Of a DNA stretch of 64,000 nt, positions 1 to 11,260 are shown piece after piece (position 1 is the stretch's first letter; the number at the start of each line of letters is the position of its first letter). The notes beneath the pieces were generated by a model that had not been told where the DNA came from, did no database searches, and saw only the letters and a program-made list of their open reading frames with translations. Source of the stretch: Sapria himalayana (taxonomy: Eukaryota > Streptophyta > Magnoliopsida > Malpighiales > Rafflesiaceae); NCBI GenBank assembly GCA_029783825.1, contig JAREIK010000343.1:3909794-3973793 (forward strand). Reading direction: 5' to 3'. Both the position numbers and the translations under genes were made by a program.

Positions 1-76
1 TCTGTTCATCTCTTCTTCTTATTCTGTTCTTGATTATTTCTTGTGTTAAACAAGAAATTGTTGTTGCAAAACAACA
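1..76 (+). repeat. 5' LTR of copia-1 (3' end only)
   Basis: These bases match 4691-4766 of the 3' LTR with one mismatch and end ...AACAACA just before the primer-binding site. The piece contains an 8-bp stem (36-43 with 51-58) around a 7-base loop. Confidence 0.93.
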
Positions 77-79
77 TTG

Positions 80-91
80 TGGTATCAGAGC
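80..91 (+). promoter_or_regulatory. Primer-binding site (initiator tRNA-Met), copia-1
   Basis: TGGTATCAGAGC lies three bases after the LTR end and is complementary to the 3' end of plant initiator tRNA-Met. This is the standard minus-strand primer site of Ty1/copia elements. Confidence 0.93.
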
Positions 92-313
92 GTTGTTTCT
101 TAACTGTGATTGAAATTATTTTTGAGCAATATTCAAATCTAATTTCTCCAGTTGGGCGTTCTCTGAAAACCTAAATATATTTCACAAATTTCTTAAGATC
201 GAGCATAGATCTAACCAGATCTAGCAAGATCTAAAGGGTTTGTGGTTTTTTAAAACTTATTTTTTACAAAACCTGAACCATCTGTTCATATTTTTTCAAG
301 CTTTTATTAAGAT

Positions 314-3300
314 ATGTTTTCAAAAACTCAAAACACATCAAACTCGGGTTTGATTCCTATTCCCTTGTTTGATGGTGATAATTTTGACTATTGGCTTGTC
401 AAAATGCGAACGTTATTTATCTCCCAAGATATATGGGAAATAGTTGTTTTTGGATATCAAGAAGCTCCTAATTTCTCTATTCTGGAAGGTAAAGAGCTGT
501 TACAAGAGAAGGAATTGAGGAAATTAAATGCTAAGGCATTACTTTTCATCCAACAGGGTGTAAGTAATGCCATATTTCCTAGATTACTTGGCTGTACTCA
601 AGCCAAGGAGGCATGGGACCTCCTAATCGAGGAATATCAAGGAGATAAGAAGGCTCGAGGAGCTCTTCTGCACTCCTTGAGAAAAGACTTTGAGAATCTG
701 AGTATGAAAAACTCAGATTCTCTTACTGAGTTTTCAACTCAGTTCTTAGATATTGTTAATCAACTGAAGATTCATGGAGAAAATGTCTCTGAGACTCGAT
801 TGGTTGAAAAACTTTTAATATGCATGCCTGATAAATTTGATGCTATTGTGGCAGTTATCGAGGAGACTAAAGACTTATCAAAGCTATCCATCCAGCAAGT
901 GTTGAGCTCACTGAAGTCCTACGAAGGTCGATTACTGAAGAGAGCAGAAACTTCTGCAGAGACTGCAATGCAGTCAAGATGGGAAGGCAGCCCCAATAAG
1001 GCTGAAATGCAATACAGAGATATGAAGAACAAAAAAATTACATCAAGGTATGAGTCTAAAAATAAAAATAAGAATAAAATTAAAACAAACTCTCCTTCTA
1101 CTCACTCTTCAGACTCATCTAAGGAACAAGTTATCTCTTGCACTATTTGCAAGAGATTAAACCACACTGCGACAGAGTGTTGGTTTAGAAAACAAAATCA
1201 GTGCCAAAACTGTAAGAAGTTTGGGCACAGTTCAAAGAACTGTAAAAATAACTACAATCAGAGTGTTGGTTTTACAGAACAAGTAAGTTCTGTAGAACAT
1301 CTGTTTTATGTAAATGAAACAGAAAAAACACACTCAATAAACACTTGGTTTCTGGACAGTGGCTGCTCAAACCACATGTCTGGAAATAAAGAGATATTTG
1401 TGGATTTACTTCCAGTAGTAAATTCACAAGTTAAATTGGGGAATGGTGAACTAGTTCAGGCGCAAGCCAAGGGCAGAGTGGCTGTACCCACCTGCTCTGG
1501 AACAAAGTTCATAAAGGATGTGCTTCTGGTTCCTGCCTTGGACCAGAACCTACTAAGTGTTGGGCAATTAATTGAAAGAGGCTATAAATTAATGTTTGAA
1601 AATAAAATATGTAAAATTTTTGATCAAAATAGCAATAAACCTTCCTGGATTGTAAAAATGTCAAGTGGAAGAAGTTTTCCACTGACATTTGCAGAGAAAA
1701 CAGATAAGGCATTCTCAATGAATGTCCAATCTGTCACCTCTCTGTGGCACAGAAGGTTTGGGCATTTGAATTACTATGACCTAAAAAATATTTTTCAAAA
1801 TAATTTGGTAAATGGTCTGCCCTCTAACCTTACACCACCTACTTCCATCTGTGAGGTATGTTCACTGGGAAAACAATCCAGAAGAAGCCTTCCGAAACAC
1901 TCTGTCTGGAAAGCTTCTCAACCTCTGGAATTACTACATGCTGACATATGTGGTCCTATGTCAGTAAAATCCTTGGGCAATAGCAGTTATTTTCTGCTAT
2001 TCATAGATGACTGCACAAGACATATATGGGTCTTTTTCTTGAAGCACAAGTCTGAAGCACTTGAATGCTTCAAGAAACTTCTACCACTAGTTGAGAGACA
2101 ATCTGGTCTAAGTGTCAAGTCACTTAGAACAGACAGAGGAGGTGAATTCCTCTCTCAAAAATTCACAGATTACTGTGAATCGAATGGAATAATTAGACAA
2201 CTTACCACTGCCTACTCACCACAACAGAATGGAGTTGTGGAGAGGAAAAATAGGACCATAATGGAAATGGCCAGAACCTTATTAAAACAGAAAAACCTAC
2301 CAAAGTCTTTTTGGGCAGAGGCAGTGAACACTTCTGTGTACTTGCTCAATAGATGCCCAACCAAAGCACTGGAAAACATTACTCCAGTGCAAGCCTGGAC
2401 TGGTAGGAAGCCTAGTGCTAAACACCTAAAGGTATTCGGGAGTGTGTGTTACTCCCATATACCAAGTGCACATAGAAACAAATTAGACTCCAAGAGTCTA
2501 AAATGTATTTTTGTAGGCTACAGTCTGCAATCCAAGGGTTACAGACTGTACTCACCAGAAACAAAGACATTTCTGGTGAGTAGAGATATTATGATTGATG
2601 AAAACAGCATGTGGGATGAGAATTTAATTGAAGCTAATTCTGGAACCGAAAATGGTTGCACAGAAGCTGGTGCAACCTGCAATAAATTTAAAAATGCTCC
2701 AAGGTATGATTTCGGCTCACCCTCTACTCTTACTTCTGAAATTATTTCTGATTGTGATTCTTTTACTGAACATGATTCCCAATATGAGTCCAAATCTGTT
2801 TCTGAACGTAGTGACTGTAAAACATCTAATTCTGAATCGATAACTGAAATTAGTAAACTAACTCCAGTAAAGTATAGAAACCTATCGGACATTTATCAGA
2901 GATGTAACTACACCTCAGTTGAGACACTCAACTATGAAGAGGCTGTAAAACATCAATTCTGGTTCAAAGCGATGCAGACAGAAATGTCCGTTATCGAGAA
3001 AAATAACACTTGGACTTTAGTTGACTTACCCCAAAATAAACACAGTATAGGTGTTAAGTGGATTTATAGAATTAAGTTTAAATCAAACTCAAATCGGCCT
3101 GTATACAAGGCTCGATTAGTAGCCAAAGGCTACTCACAAAAACCTGGACTGGATTACCATGAAACCTTTGCTTCAGTGGCAAGGTTAGAAACCATAAGGC
3201 TTTTAATAGCCTTAGCCGGACAGAAAGGTTGGAATTTATTCCAATTAGATATAAAATCTGCCTTTCTAAATGGAAAACTCAAGGAAGAGATATATGTAGA

Positions 3301-4468
3301 ACAACCCCCTGGGTTTGTGAAAAAGGGTAGTGAACACTGTGTTTATAAATTAAATAAGGCCTTGTATGGGTTGAAACAAGCTCCTCGTGCTTGGTATCAC
3401 CAAATCAACTCTTATCTTCTGAATCAAGGATTCAGAAGAAGCAAGAGTGAGCCTACACTCTATATTAAAAAGGATAACAATTCTGGAATTTTGATTGTTT
3501 CGTTGTATGTTGATGATATAATATTCACAAGTAATAAAACAGAATTGATAATTAATTTTAAGAAAGAAATGGAGTCTAGATATGAAATGTCTGATCTAGG
3601 AAGTTTAAAACAATTTCTTGGACTAGAAATAATTCAAGACACAAGTGGTGTGTCTGTTTCTCAAACCTCATACATTAAACAAATATTAAAAAATTTCGGA
3701 ATGAGTGACTGTAAACCAGTGTCTACCCCCTTAGAAATAAATCAGAAACTTCTTTCAGCTAAGGGTAAACCAGTAAATATAAAAAATTTCAGAAGCCTAA
3801 TAGGCAGTCTGCTGTATGCATCAGCAACTAATCCTGACATAGTTTTCTCAGTTCATTTGCTGTCACGTTTTATGCACTGTCCGAATCATATACACTTAAG
3901 TGCTGCTAAACGTATATTGAGATATCTCAAAGGTACACTGAATTTAGGTTTGAAATATCATAGAATTAATTATACTGAAATCATGGGTTACTGTGATAGT
4001 GATTGGGGAGGAAATCCAGAGGATTACAAAAGTACCTCTGGATATATATTTAATCTTGGAACTGCTGCAGTTTCTTGGCAGTCCAAGAAACAATCAACTG
4101 TAGCTTTATCCACTACTGAAGCTGAATATGTTTCAGCTTCAGTTGCAACCTCTCAAGCCCTATGGCTTAGAAAATTGTTGGGTGACTTAGATAAAGTCCA
4201 AAAATATCCGACACAAATTCTGTGTGATAATCAATCCACTATATCAATTGCGAATGATATTGTAATGCACAGTCGAACCAAACACATAGGTTTGAAATAT
4301 CATTTCATTAAGGATAGGATTGAATCTAATGAAATAAAATTGGTTTTTTGCAGGACTGAAGATCAAATAGCTGATATATTCACAAAGGCTTTACCAAGAG
4401 AAAAGCTTATCTATCTAAGAGAAAAGCTTGGATTGACCCCAACTACATCGAATCGGGGGGATTGTTGA
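314..4468 (+). CDS. copia Gag-Pol polyprotein, intact (1384 aa)
   Basis: A single uninterrupted frame encodes the capsid and the enzymes of a copia element. In order: an N-terminal Gag region of the DUF4219/UBN2 type; two CX2CX4HX4C zinc knuckles (residues 276-289 and 297-310); an aspartic protease with LDSG (D348); a GAG-pre-integrase motif [10 protein letters not shown] (from 477); an integrase with D544, D607 and E643 (35-residue D-to-E spacing) and the [11 protein letters not shown] signature; a reverse transcriptase with YVDD at 1065-1068; and an RNase H with D1228, E1269 and D1305. Residues in the RT region read FASVARLETI where copia-2 and most copia elements have [10 protein letters not shown]. 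The stop codon lies four bases inside the 3' LTR. The order protease-integrase-RT-RNase H is diagnostic of copia. A Tork/TNT1-like lineage is my guess from the Gag and RT style. Confidence 0.95.
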   Translation: MFSKTQNTSNSGLIPIPLFDGDNFDYWLVKMRTLFISQDIWEIVVFGYQEAPNFSILEGKELLQEKELRKLNAKALLFIQQGVSNAIFPRLLGCTQAKEAWDLLIEEYQGDKKARGALLHSLRKDFENLSMKNSDSLTEFSTQFLDIVNQLKIHGENVSETRLVEKLLICMPDKFDAIVAVIEETKDLSKLSIQQVLSSLKSYEGRLLKRAETSAETAMQSRWEGSPNKAEMQYRDMKNKKITSRYESKNKNKNKIKTNSPSTHSSDSSKEQVISCTICKRLNHTATECWFRKQNQCQNCKKFGHSSKNCKNNYNQSVGFTEQVSSVEHLFYVNETEKTHSINTWFLDSGCSNHMSGNKEIFVDLLPVVNSQVKLGNGELVQAQAKGRVAVPTCSGTKFIKDVLLVPALDQNLLSVGQLIERGYKLMFENKICKIFDQNSNKPSWIVKMSSGRSFPLTFAEKTDKAFSMNVQSVTSLWHRRFGHLNYYDLKNIFQNNLVNGLPSNLTPPTSICEVCSLGKQSRRSLPKHSVWKASQPLELLHADICGPMSVKSLGNSSYFLLFIDDCTRHIWVFFLKHKSEALECFKKLLPLVERQSGLSVKSLRTDRGGEFLSQKFTDYCESNGIIRQLTTAYSPQQNGVVERKNRTIMEMARTLLKQKNLPKSFWAEAVNTSVYLLNRCPTKALENITPVQAWTGRKPSAKHLKVFGSVCYSHIPSAHRNKLDSKSLKCIFVGYSLQSKGYRLYSPETKTFLVSRDIMIDENSMWDENLIEANSGTENGCTEAGATCNKFKNAPRYDFGSPSTLTSEIISDCDSFTEHDSQYESKSVSERSDCKTSNSESITEISKLTPVKYRNLSDIYQRCNYTSVETLNYEEAVKHQFWFKAMQTEMSVIEKNNTWTLVDLPQNKHSIGVKWIYRIKFKSNSNRPVYKARLVAKGYSQKPGLDYHETFASVARLETIRLLIALAGQKGWNLFQLDIKSAFLNGKLKEEIYVEQPPGFVKKGSEHCVYKLNKALYGLKQAPRAWYHQINSYLLNQGFRRSKSEPTLYIKKDNNSGILIVSLYVDDIIFTSNKTELIINFKKEMESRYEMSDLGSLKQFLGLEIIQDTSGVSVSQTSYIKQILKNFGMSDCKPVSTPLEINQKLLSAKGKPVNIKNFRSLIGSLLYASATNPDIVFSVHLLSRFMHCPNHIHLSAAKRILRYLKGTLNLGLKYHRINYTEIMGYCDSDWGGNPEDYKSTSGYIFNLGTAAVSWQSKKQSTVALSTTEAEYVSASVATSQALWLRKLLGDLDKVQKYPTQILCDNQSTISIANDIVMHSRTKHIGLKYHFIKDRIESNEIKLVFCRTEDQIADIFTKALPREKLIYLREKLGLTPTTSNRGDC
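4455..4461 (+). promoter_or_regulatory. Polypurine tract, copia-1
   Basis: GGGGGGA sits one base before the 3' LTR, where plus-strand DNA synthesis is primed. It is also the last part of the Gag-Pol reading frame. Confidence 0.85.
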
Positions 4469-4766
4469 CGGGCTGTTCGATTATGTTAGGATAGGGAAGT
4501 GAAGTTACGGATTTGCCCTTAATGAGCAATTATCGTATATTTCTGTAAAGTATTTCTTTTAATAAATTTACGCGTTTTTGTTATCGGACTGATATATAAG
4601 CCGATATTTTTTTTTGACCTAGCAGCTGGATCATTATTATTGCTCTTGAATTCCTCTGCTGCGCGATAACTCTCTCCTCTCTTCTTCTTCTCTGTTCATC
4701 TCTTCTTCTTATTCTGTTCTTGATAATTTCTTGTGTTAAACAAGAAATTGTTGTTGCAAAACAACA
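4463..4766 (+). repeat. 3' LTR of copia-1 (304 bp)
   Basis: Starts TGTTGACGGG and ends AAAACAACA. It contains a perfect 9-bp stem (4725-4733 with 4741-4749) around the loop TGTTAAA. It aligns along its whole length with the two LTRs of copia-2. Confidence 0.95.
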
Positions 4767-6734
4767 TCCAGTACCAATTGTAGGGTTTATATATTCTGGT
4801 CGGGTTTTTTTTTGGTGAATTCACGGTGCTGCATGCTGCGGATGTGTAGACTGCTTCGTCTTTTTCAGCTCCATCTCAGAGAGATGGACAAGATGTGAAG
4901 TTGAATGATAAGGAAACAAAGCGAAAATTATGTTTTATTTATTTTGAAATGAAGAAAAATCTTGTTTAGTGGACTCAAAACTTAAAGATTTATGTTTTGG
5001 TGCCAAAAAAAATGGAAACCAAATTTCACCCTCACAATTTTCTGTTTTATAAAAAAAAATCTGAATAATTTTGAGAATTACCTATAAACTTAGAACATTA
5101 ATTAAAGTAAATAGGAGATTGATTATGCATCTCAAATCATACATTCATTCATATATATATATATATATGTTCATTTATTTAAATATGTTGTGCGTGTGTG
5201 TGTGTATTTCTCTTAATACATTATTTGATTTAAGTAGTTGAATTTTTTTTATTATATGAAAACCATGGGGGCAAAATTGGGTTGTCAAATTTTGAGCCCC
5301 AAAAAATAAAAATGTTATGTTTTGGGATATATTTAAAAAAAAATTAAAATTAGACCAAAATATATTGAGACCATTCAAATGTGAGATACACAAACTATTC
5401 TTGTAAAAAAGTTGATCAATTTATCAAATCATGAAGCATTAACAAAGAACTTGGATTGGGATAGGGTGGCACTCATCGTGCTGGCGCTGGCGGTGGTGGT
5501 TATGTAGCTAAGTGATGAACATGATGTGGGTTGCATTGAGGAAGATGTGTTTGTGAATTGTGTTGGGATCCAATCGATGTCGTAGGATGGAATTGAATTA
5601 AATATCCATGAATTTGTGTGTGTGTGCGTGTGTGTGCGCGCACGTGTGTGTTTGAGTAACTACAAACTACCCAACATACAAATAAGAGAAATTTATATTT
5701 TGATGCATCTAACATAAAAAATTTTAAAAAATAACTTTTAAAAATATAAAAATACACAAAAATATAAAATAATTATATTGTAGAGCACATAGATTAATAT
5801 TTTCTTTGACATATCATGTTGGGAGTAAAATGAAGTTTCTAATTTTTAGTGCATCAAAACATAATCATTTAACATTTTCATATATTTTTTTTAATTTTGA
5901 AAAAAAAATCTCTTTTTAATTGTTTTGTTTGGAACATTAAGATATAAATCCACCTAAAAATAAAATCATCACTCTATTGTCGCACTTCAACACCTATGCT
6001 TCAACACACATGTACTGATACATTAATATAAAATTTCTCATACATAAATTTTGCTACACGCTCACCCAATCACTAAGCCCATGAAATATGAAATACTCTC
6101 TAAAATAACTAATTCTTAGTGTGCAATTCTCCAAATGAAATGAGAAGTATCACACTTACAACTTACCATTACATTACTAGAATATATACTAAAAAATATA
6201 TATTTAGGGATACACATCCAACCAAACTACCAAGTTAGAGCATAAAATAATAAATCCCAATTCTCATTTATGCAATGTACAACAAGCATATGAAATGACT
6301 AAGATAAAAAAATAAAAAAAAACTTCAATAATAATGAGAGAGTTCTATTGAGAGAGAGATAGAGAGAGAGAGCAAAATCAATACCAAAACGCATGTTTGT
6401 TTGGTTGAAAGAGAGAGAGAGAGAGAGAGAATATTTTTCGTTTGTTTTTATTCTTTTCAGTTTTTTTCCATAATCTATCATGTTTTTTTTTCCTACATCA
6501 CAATCTAGCAACATGAATACATTCCACATATTTTTCCATTGCACTATTTTTTTCAGAAGTTTTTGCTTATGATTTCGATCTCCACAAAAAATAAAACACA
6601 AAACATTCAAAAACAAACAAAAGTCATATAAATATAAAATATGTTTTTGATTTTCTGATTTTAAATTTATTTTAAAATAAGCTAGAAACCAACTAAACTG
6701 GCCGACACCCACCTCAAAAATATCTAACAAATAT
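4767..6734. other. AT-rich intergenic DNA, no gene recognised
   Basis: Right flank of copia-1. It holds short microsatellites: (AT)n near 5152-5168, (GT)n near 5190-5205, a GT/GC run near 5614-5651 and (GA)n near 6344-6372 and 6412-6431. A slightly GC-richer patch at 4790-4900 and another at 5460-5600 could be old gene pieces, but I see no conserved motif. The open frames here are short and low in complexity. Confidence 0.6.
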
Positions 6735-6880
6735 CTTCATTAACAAGCTTTTATTTTAGAACATCATGAATCAAGTAATATTTCATATCAATATGTTTTG
6801 AATTACAATGAGGAATTGAATTCTTAGACAGATGAATCATATTTTATTTAACATTAGAGTGAAAATATATCTTGTTGCAC
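6735..6880 (-). pseudogene. Short copia RNase H remnant
   Basis: On the minus strand one frame reads ...IHLSKNSIPHCNSKHIDM followed by KYYLIHDV. This matches the copia RNase H end (consensus style KNPVFHxRTKHIDxRYHFIR). Only about 40 codons are recognisable and a stop lies just upstream. It is a small isolated fossil fragment with no LTR visible. Confidence 0.5.
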
Positions 6881-7084
6881 ATTTATGTTTACTAAATGTG
6901 CTTACTAATTATATACCAAGTGGTATATATTATGACTTTTTTATGCTTACTAATTTTATTGGTTAGATAGTATCTTAAAAACTCATTATCAGGGGTATCT
7001 CATCAATAATGATTCTTAAGTATTTGTTTTTGCGGTATATAATTTGTTTCGATTATCTATTTTGTATAACTAAATTATTTCTGT

Positions 7085-7640
7085 TTTAATATTTTCAAGT
7101 AAGTGCATGAAAGAAAATATTAAGAGGCCGATAATACAGCAATAGTACAATAATGAATGTCTCACTGACCGGTCATTAGGCCAAAGTATTTTTGGAGCAG
7201 AGCCTAGCCCGTCCGAGTGATCTGACCCACTCCGGTTAATTAAACTGGAAATTGTATTAATATAAATTGTATTTATTTTATGTTTTTGGGCTGTTGTTTT
7301 TTGGAGTGTGGAACTGTTCACCTCTTTCTCCTTTTCCGTGTGATTTTATTGAGACTATTTCTACTGCATAAAAATTAAGAATTCTGGACATTTTTGGTTT
7401 ATTTAATCTATAAACGTATAAGTATTTTTCTGGTGGATGTAGATAGTCGTGTTGAACGACTAGTGAACTACGTTATTCTTGTGTTTCTGTTTCATTCTTT
7501 GATTCTGCCATGGTTGGATTATGGTTTTGAATTGTATATATATCATTTGTTGTTGTTTCTTTGTTGTTCTCTTCTTCTAAATCACAATCGTCGAAGCATA
7601 ATTGTCCAAGAGTTTTACAAGTAGTAAAAATGACTTTTAT
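7085..7640 (+). repeat. Possible copia LTR remnant
   Basis: The stretch starts TGTTTTAATATTTTC, includes a GC-richer section with GGCCGATAATACAGC and AGCAGAGCCTAGCCCGTCC, and ends in a T-rich part with GTGAACTACGTTATTCTTG. This resembles LTRs of a common plant copia group as I remember them. No clean primer-binding site follows and no partner LTR is visible. The length of about 550 bp fits an LTR. The assignment is tentative. Confidence 0.35.
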
Positions 7641-8189
7641 TTAGATATTCATCTCACATGGATTATATCAACAGTTTAGTCAACCAATAGTATGACAACA
7701 TAATTCTAGTAGAGGAGATATTTAGATTTTACTATGACTCTTAGATCTTTGGGTTTGTTCACTTGATTCATATGATATATGTTCAAATAATTTGATTATT
7801 GTATTTTATGTTTGGTTTGGATATAAAACAAAGTTTAGATTATTGTAGAATGATTCTTTGCCCTAATAGCATATAAAATTATTATCCCCATTGAGTTTAT
7901 CCCAAAGATGGTCATCTCATAGTCTAACATTAGGAAGAGATTCAATGAGGTATAAGATTAGAAGTCTCATAAATCTTGAATTTTGAATAATAGCCCTCAC
8001 AAAAATTTTGGATAAAAATCATAATCACACATTGACTTGCATCCCTTGCTAGTAAATTTTCTAGAAAGTGTAAAAATCCCCCCTTTGGTTGTTTGTTGTA
8101 TTTTGCTTTTGCTTGGTACATAGAAAAGAAGGATCATTGAGATATTTTTTTCTCTTTCTTTTTTATACTCTAGAATTTTGATATTTCTC
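7641..8189. other. AT-rich DNA, nothing recognised
   Basis: No coding motif, repeat or structural RNA is apparent on either strand. Confidence 0.5.
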
Positions 8190-8960
8190 TAACTAGAAAG
8201 TCATGGCTTTCAAAAAATATAATGACTATGTCATTGATCTCTTAAGCTTGAGATCATAATTTTAGAAATTAATCAAGACATTGAAATACATCTTAATCTT
8301 TATGTAACACAAAGTCATGATACTATGATATAAAGTCATAGTATCAGGAATGACCATGAATTTAGAGTTAGTTTCTCTTTTGCATCATATGGTCGTGATG
8401 CTATGAATGACTATAGTACTAAGAATGGTCTTCCTTATGCATCATAAAGCCATGACAATAAGAATAATCATAGCTTTGGCATTGGTCTTTCTTTATCGAA
8501 TGGATGTGGTGCTATGTATGATTGTGACTTTAACCTTGTTCCTTCTCATATATCTAATGGGCATAATACTAAGAATAGTCGTGGCTTTGGTAATTATCTC
8601 ATACATTAAAATCATGGCTTTGTCTTCTCTTTAGAACAAAAGTCATGGCCTTATGAGGTGGTCATGCTTAAGTAATGTTCCTTGTAATATTATGTATAGA
8701 AAAGTCATGGTACTATATAATTGTCATGTATTTGGTCTAGTAGCTTTAGCTTTATAACTTTATTTTGCTCAAAAGTCATGGTTGTAAGAAAAGTTTATGG
8801 CTATGACTTGAGAATATAAAGTCTTGGTAAAAATAAAATTATAGTACTAGGAAGTGACAATGACTTTTAATACTCTGAGATACTTGGTTACTATGACATA
8901 AAATTAATATCATAGCCATTAAGTTGTAAAATATGGCTGTGACTACATGATAAAATTACA
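8190..8960. repeat. Degenerate dispersed repeat of an AAAGTCATGG-like motif
   Basis: Variants of (A)AAGTCATGG followed by CTTTG or TACTA recur roughly every 40-80 bases, for example near 8200, 8311, 8327, 8614, 8639, 8702 and 8772. Longer units such as TCATGATACTATGATATAAA recur only imperfectly. It reads as an old, much-diverged tandem array. Open frames across it lack any domain. Confidence 0.45.
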
Positions 8961-9479
8961 ATCACAAGAAATTTGTTGCATAGTTGAAAAATTATGCTGA
9001 TGAGATCACATTTTAAACTAATAACGGATGTCAAAACTCTCGATGACTCATAATTCACCAAGTCGTCAAATATCTCTAAAGCTCTAATGTCTTAAAATCA
9101 ATTCAATTATGACCCATTTCTGTATTTACACGTCATATAATAATGCCACAAATGCTCAATAGTTTACATACCAAATATTGTGGATGGGGAATATTATGGA
9201 AGAGGAAAGATGAAGATAGAATAGACAAATGTTGCTATAAAAATAAAACACAACAATAATTTGATACATACCATTCTATAGTAAAAATAAAACACAACAA
9301 TAAACTTGTGTTGGGAAAGAAAAAAAAGAAAAATTGACCTAATCTCTTTTATCCTCTTCTCTCTACCTCACTCTTCACTATTCATTTGAGAGAATGCAAG
9401 AGATGTGATTGTGAGGAATGAAATGAATTACTTTTTAAATCTCAGTGCCTTTTTATTGGCTAGATTGTAACATAAAAAA
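8961..9479. other. AT-rich DNA, nothing recognised
   Basis: Two near-identical 20-base pieces containing AAAATAAAACACAACAATAA occur near 9239 and 9284. Otherwise no feature is seen. Confidence 0.45.
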
Positions 9480-11260
9480 ATGAGGAGCAATGCTTCAATT
9501 TCTGATAAAAAATAGGAGAATGCGCCTCCATTGTTAACTTAATAATATGCCACTTGAAAACTAATTTTAATCTATCTTCATAACTCGACCAATGTAATAG
9601 CTCTTTTTGACCTTGACATTTTTGCAAACTAACTAAAGTTAAATCCAACTCTAGTTTATCAATAATAACCATCTTTATCAACATATTACTTAGATTCTTA
9701 CTTCCTTGGATTTTCTTCTGCTTTAACACTTCATCCTCTACTAGAGATCTGATGAAGGTATAATAGAGTCTAATATGCTTAGTTCTAGAATGAAATGTTA
9801 AATTCTTTTTCATGTGAAGTGCTCTCTAACAATCATTGTCACATACTCAACTTTGATAGTAGATAGAGTGATAATTTTCTATATCTTAGACATCCAATTA
9901 ACAACTATATTTTGGATAGTGAAAGTGAATATATAACTAGTGATACTTTTTTAGTGATTGACTTCGCCTTCAAAGTCTACATCTACTTAAACTTGTACTT
10001 TAAGATCTCCTTCTTCAAAGTACAAATAGCTTTCTGTGGTGCCTCATAGATATTTCAAAGTCCATTTAATTGCCTTGATTGAGCTTTTTTCTTGGGTTTG
10101 AGATAAACATGCTTACAACTCCCACTGCCTAACCAATGTCTATTCTCATATAAACCATCACATATAATAAGCTTCTAATGGTTGAGGCATAGATAGAAAA
10201 CCTTGACCATAAATTTTTCTCTTTCTTTGTCTAAGGGGACTAATCCTTGGATAGGTGAAAATGACTAGCTGATGGTGTATTTTCTGGCTTGACATTACCT
10301 AATGTTGAACATTTTCAAAATATGGTTGATGAACTATGCCTGAGATAACTATAAGAGCCATCTCCACTTTATAATTTTCATTCTAAGTATATCATTCGTA
10401 TATGAACCTAAGTCTTTCATGTCAAACTTTTTTGAAAATTGCTACTTCAACTATCTTATATCATTCATATTTGAACCCACTATCAATATATCATTGATAT
10501 AGAGCAACATAATGATATCAATGGAGCTATTTTTCTTTAAGTATTAATTGTAGTTAGCATTGCACGTTTGGAATTTTTTCTTGTACATGAAGATGTCAAA
10601 TTCCATGTACCACTTCCTTGGTGCTAATTTCAAGTCATACAAACACTTCTTAAGTTTTTGCAATATGTTCTCCTTCTCTATTTTTTGAGAAACTTATTAG
10701 ATGATGCATGTACATCTTTTCATCCAAGTCTCCATAAAGAAATAAAATTTTAATGTCCAATTGTTCAAGATGAAGATTTTCAATGGAAATAATTTTTAAT
10801 ACTGTTTTGATAGTATTGAGCTTGAAAATTAGAGCAAAATTATCAATGTAGTTCATTTTTCCTTCTATTAGAATTCTTCGGCAATGAGTCGAGCATTATA
10901 ATTTTTGAAACCATCATGTTCCTCTTTCATTCGATAAACCCTTTTCTTGTGAAGTGTCTTATTTCCTTATATGTAACTTTGCTAGTACCCATGTTTTATT
11001 GAAGATTATGAATTTTATCTTCTTTTTCATGGCAAAATTCCACTTGTTTGCATCTTCTATTTGACATGCCTCACTATAGCATTCTGATTCTCCTCCATCA
11101 TTAAGCAACATATAATTTATGTATCTCCTATCATACAAGAGAAATTGAAAGGACCTTCTTAATAGAAGTGTAGTGTTGGATTGTTGCACATTTCTATATA
11201 ACTCCTACTCAAGACTTATTATAGTTTTCTTTGGTGGAAGATTATTTGAAATGTCATATG
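9480..11260 (-). pseudogene. Decayed copia pol fragment, RT to RNase H (copia-4)
   Basis: Read on the minus strand from 11260 down, the pieces are in the order expected of copia. At about 11189-10959, ECYSEACQIEDANKWNFAMK followed by NKTWVLAKL is the start of the RT domain. At about 10856-10650, ENLHLEQLDIKILFLYGDL is the RT core. Near 10510-10480, LYINDILIVGSNM corresponds to the catalytic YVDD block, with the first D replaced by N. At 9813-9640, FHSRTKHIRLYYTFI is the RNase H end. Stops and frameshifts separate them. Gag, integrase and LTRs are not recognised. This is an old truncated insertion. Confidence 0.8.

Larger units (their letters stand above)
1..4766 (+). mobile_element. Ty1/copia LTR retrotransposon copia-1, nearly complete
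   Basis: The order is: end of a 5' LTR (1-76), initiator-Met primer-binding site, one long gag-pol frame, polypurine tract, complete 3' LTR (4463-4766). The 5' LTR is cut by the window start. The 76 bases of 5' LTR that can be seen differ from the matching 3' LTR bases at one position (T/A in gattatt versus gataatt), so the insertion looks fairly young. The LTR begins TGTTG and ends CAACA, the usual short terminal inverted repeat. The target duplication cannot be tested because the left flank is outside the window. Copia-2 at 29635-34636 belongs to the same family. Confidence 0.95.

Noticed and set aside
2539..2892. Minus-strand open frame inside copia-1
   Set aside because: Antisense shadow of the pol frame; no independent motif.
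7394..7624. Short open frame with hydrophobic residues
   Set aside because: Lies in LTR-like T-rich DNA. Leucine and phenylalanine richness follows from base composition.
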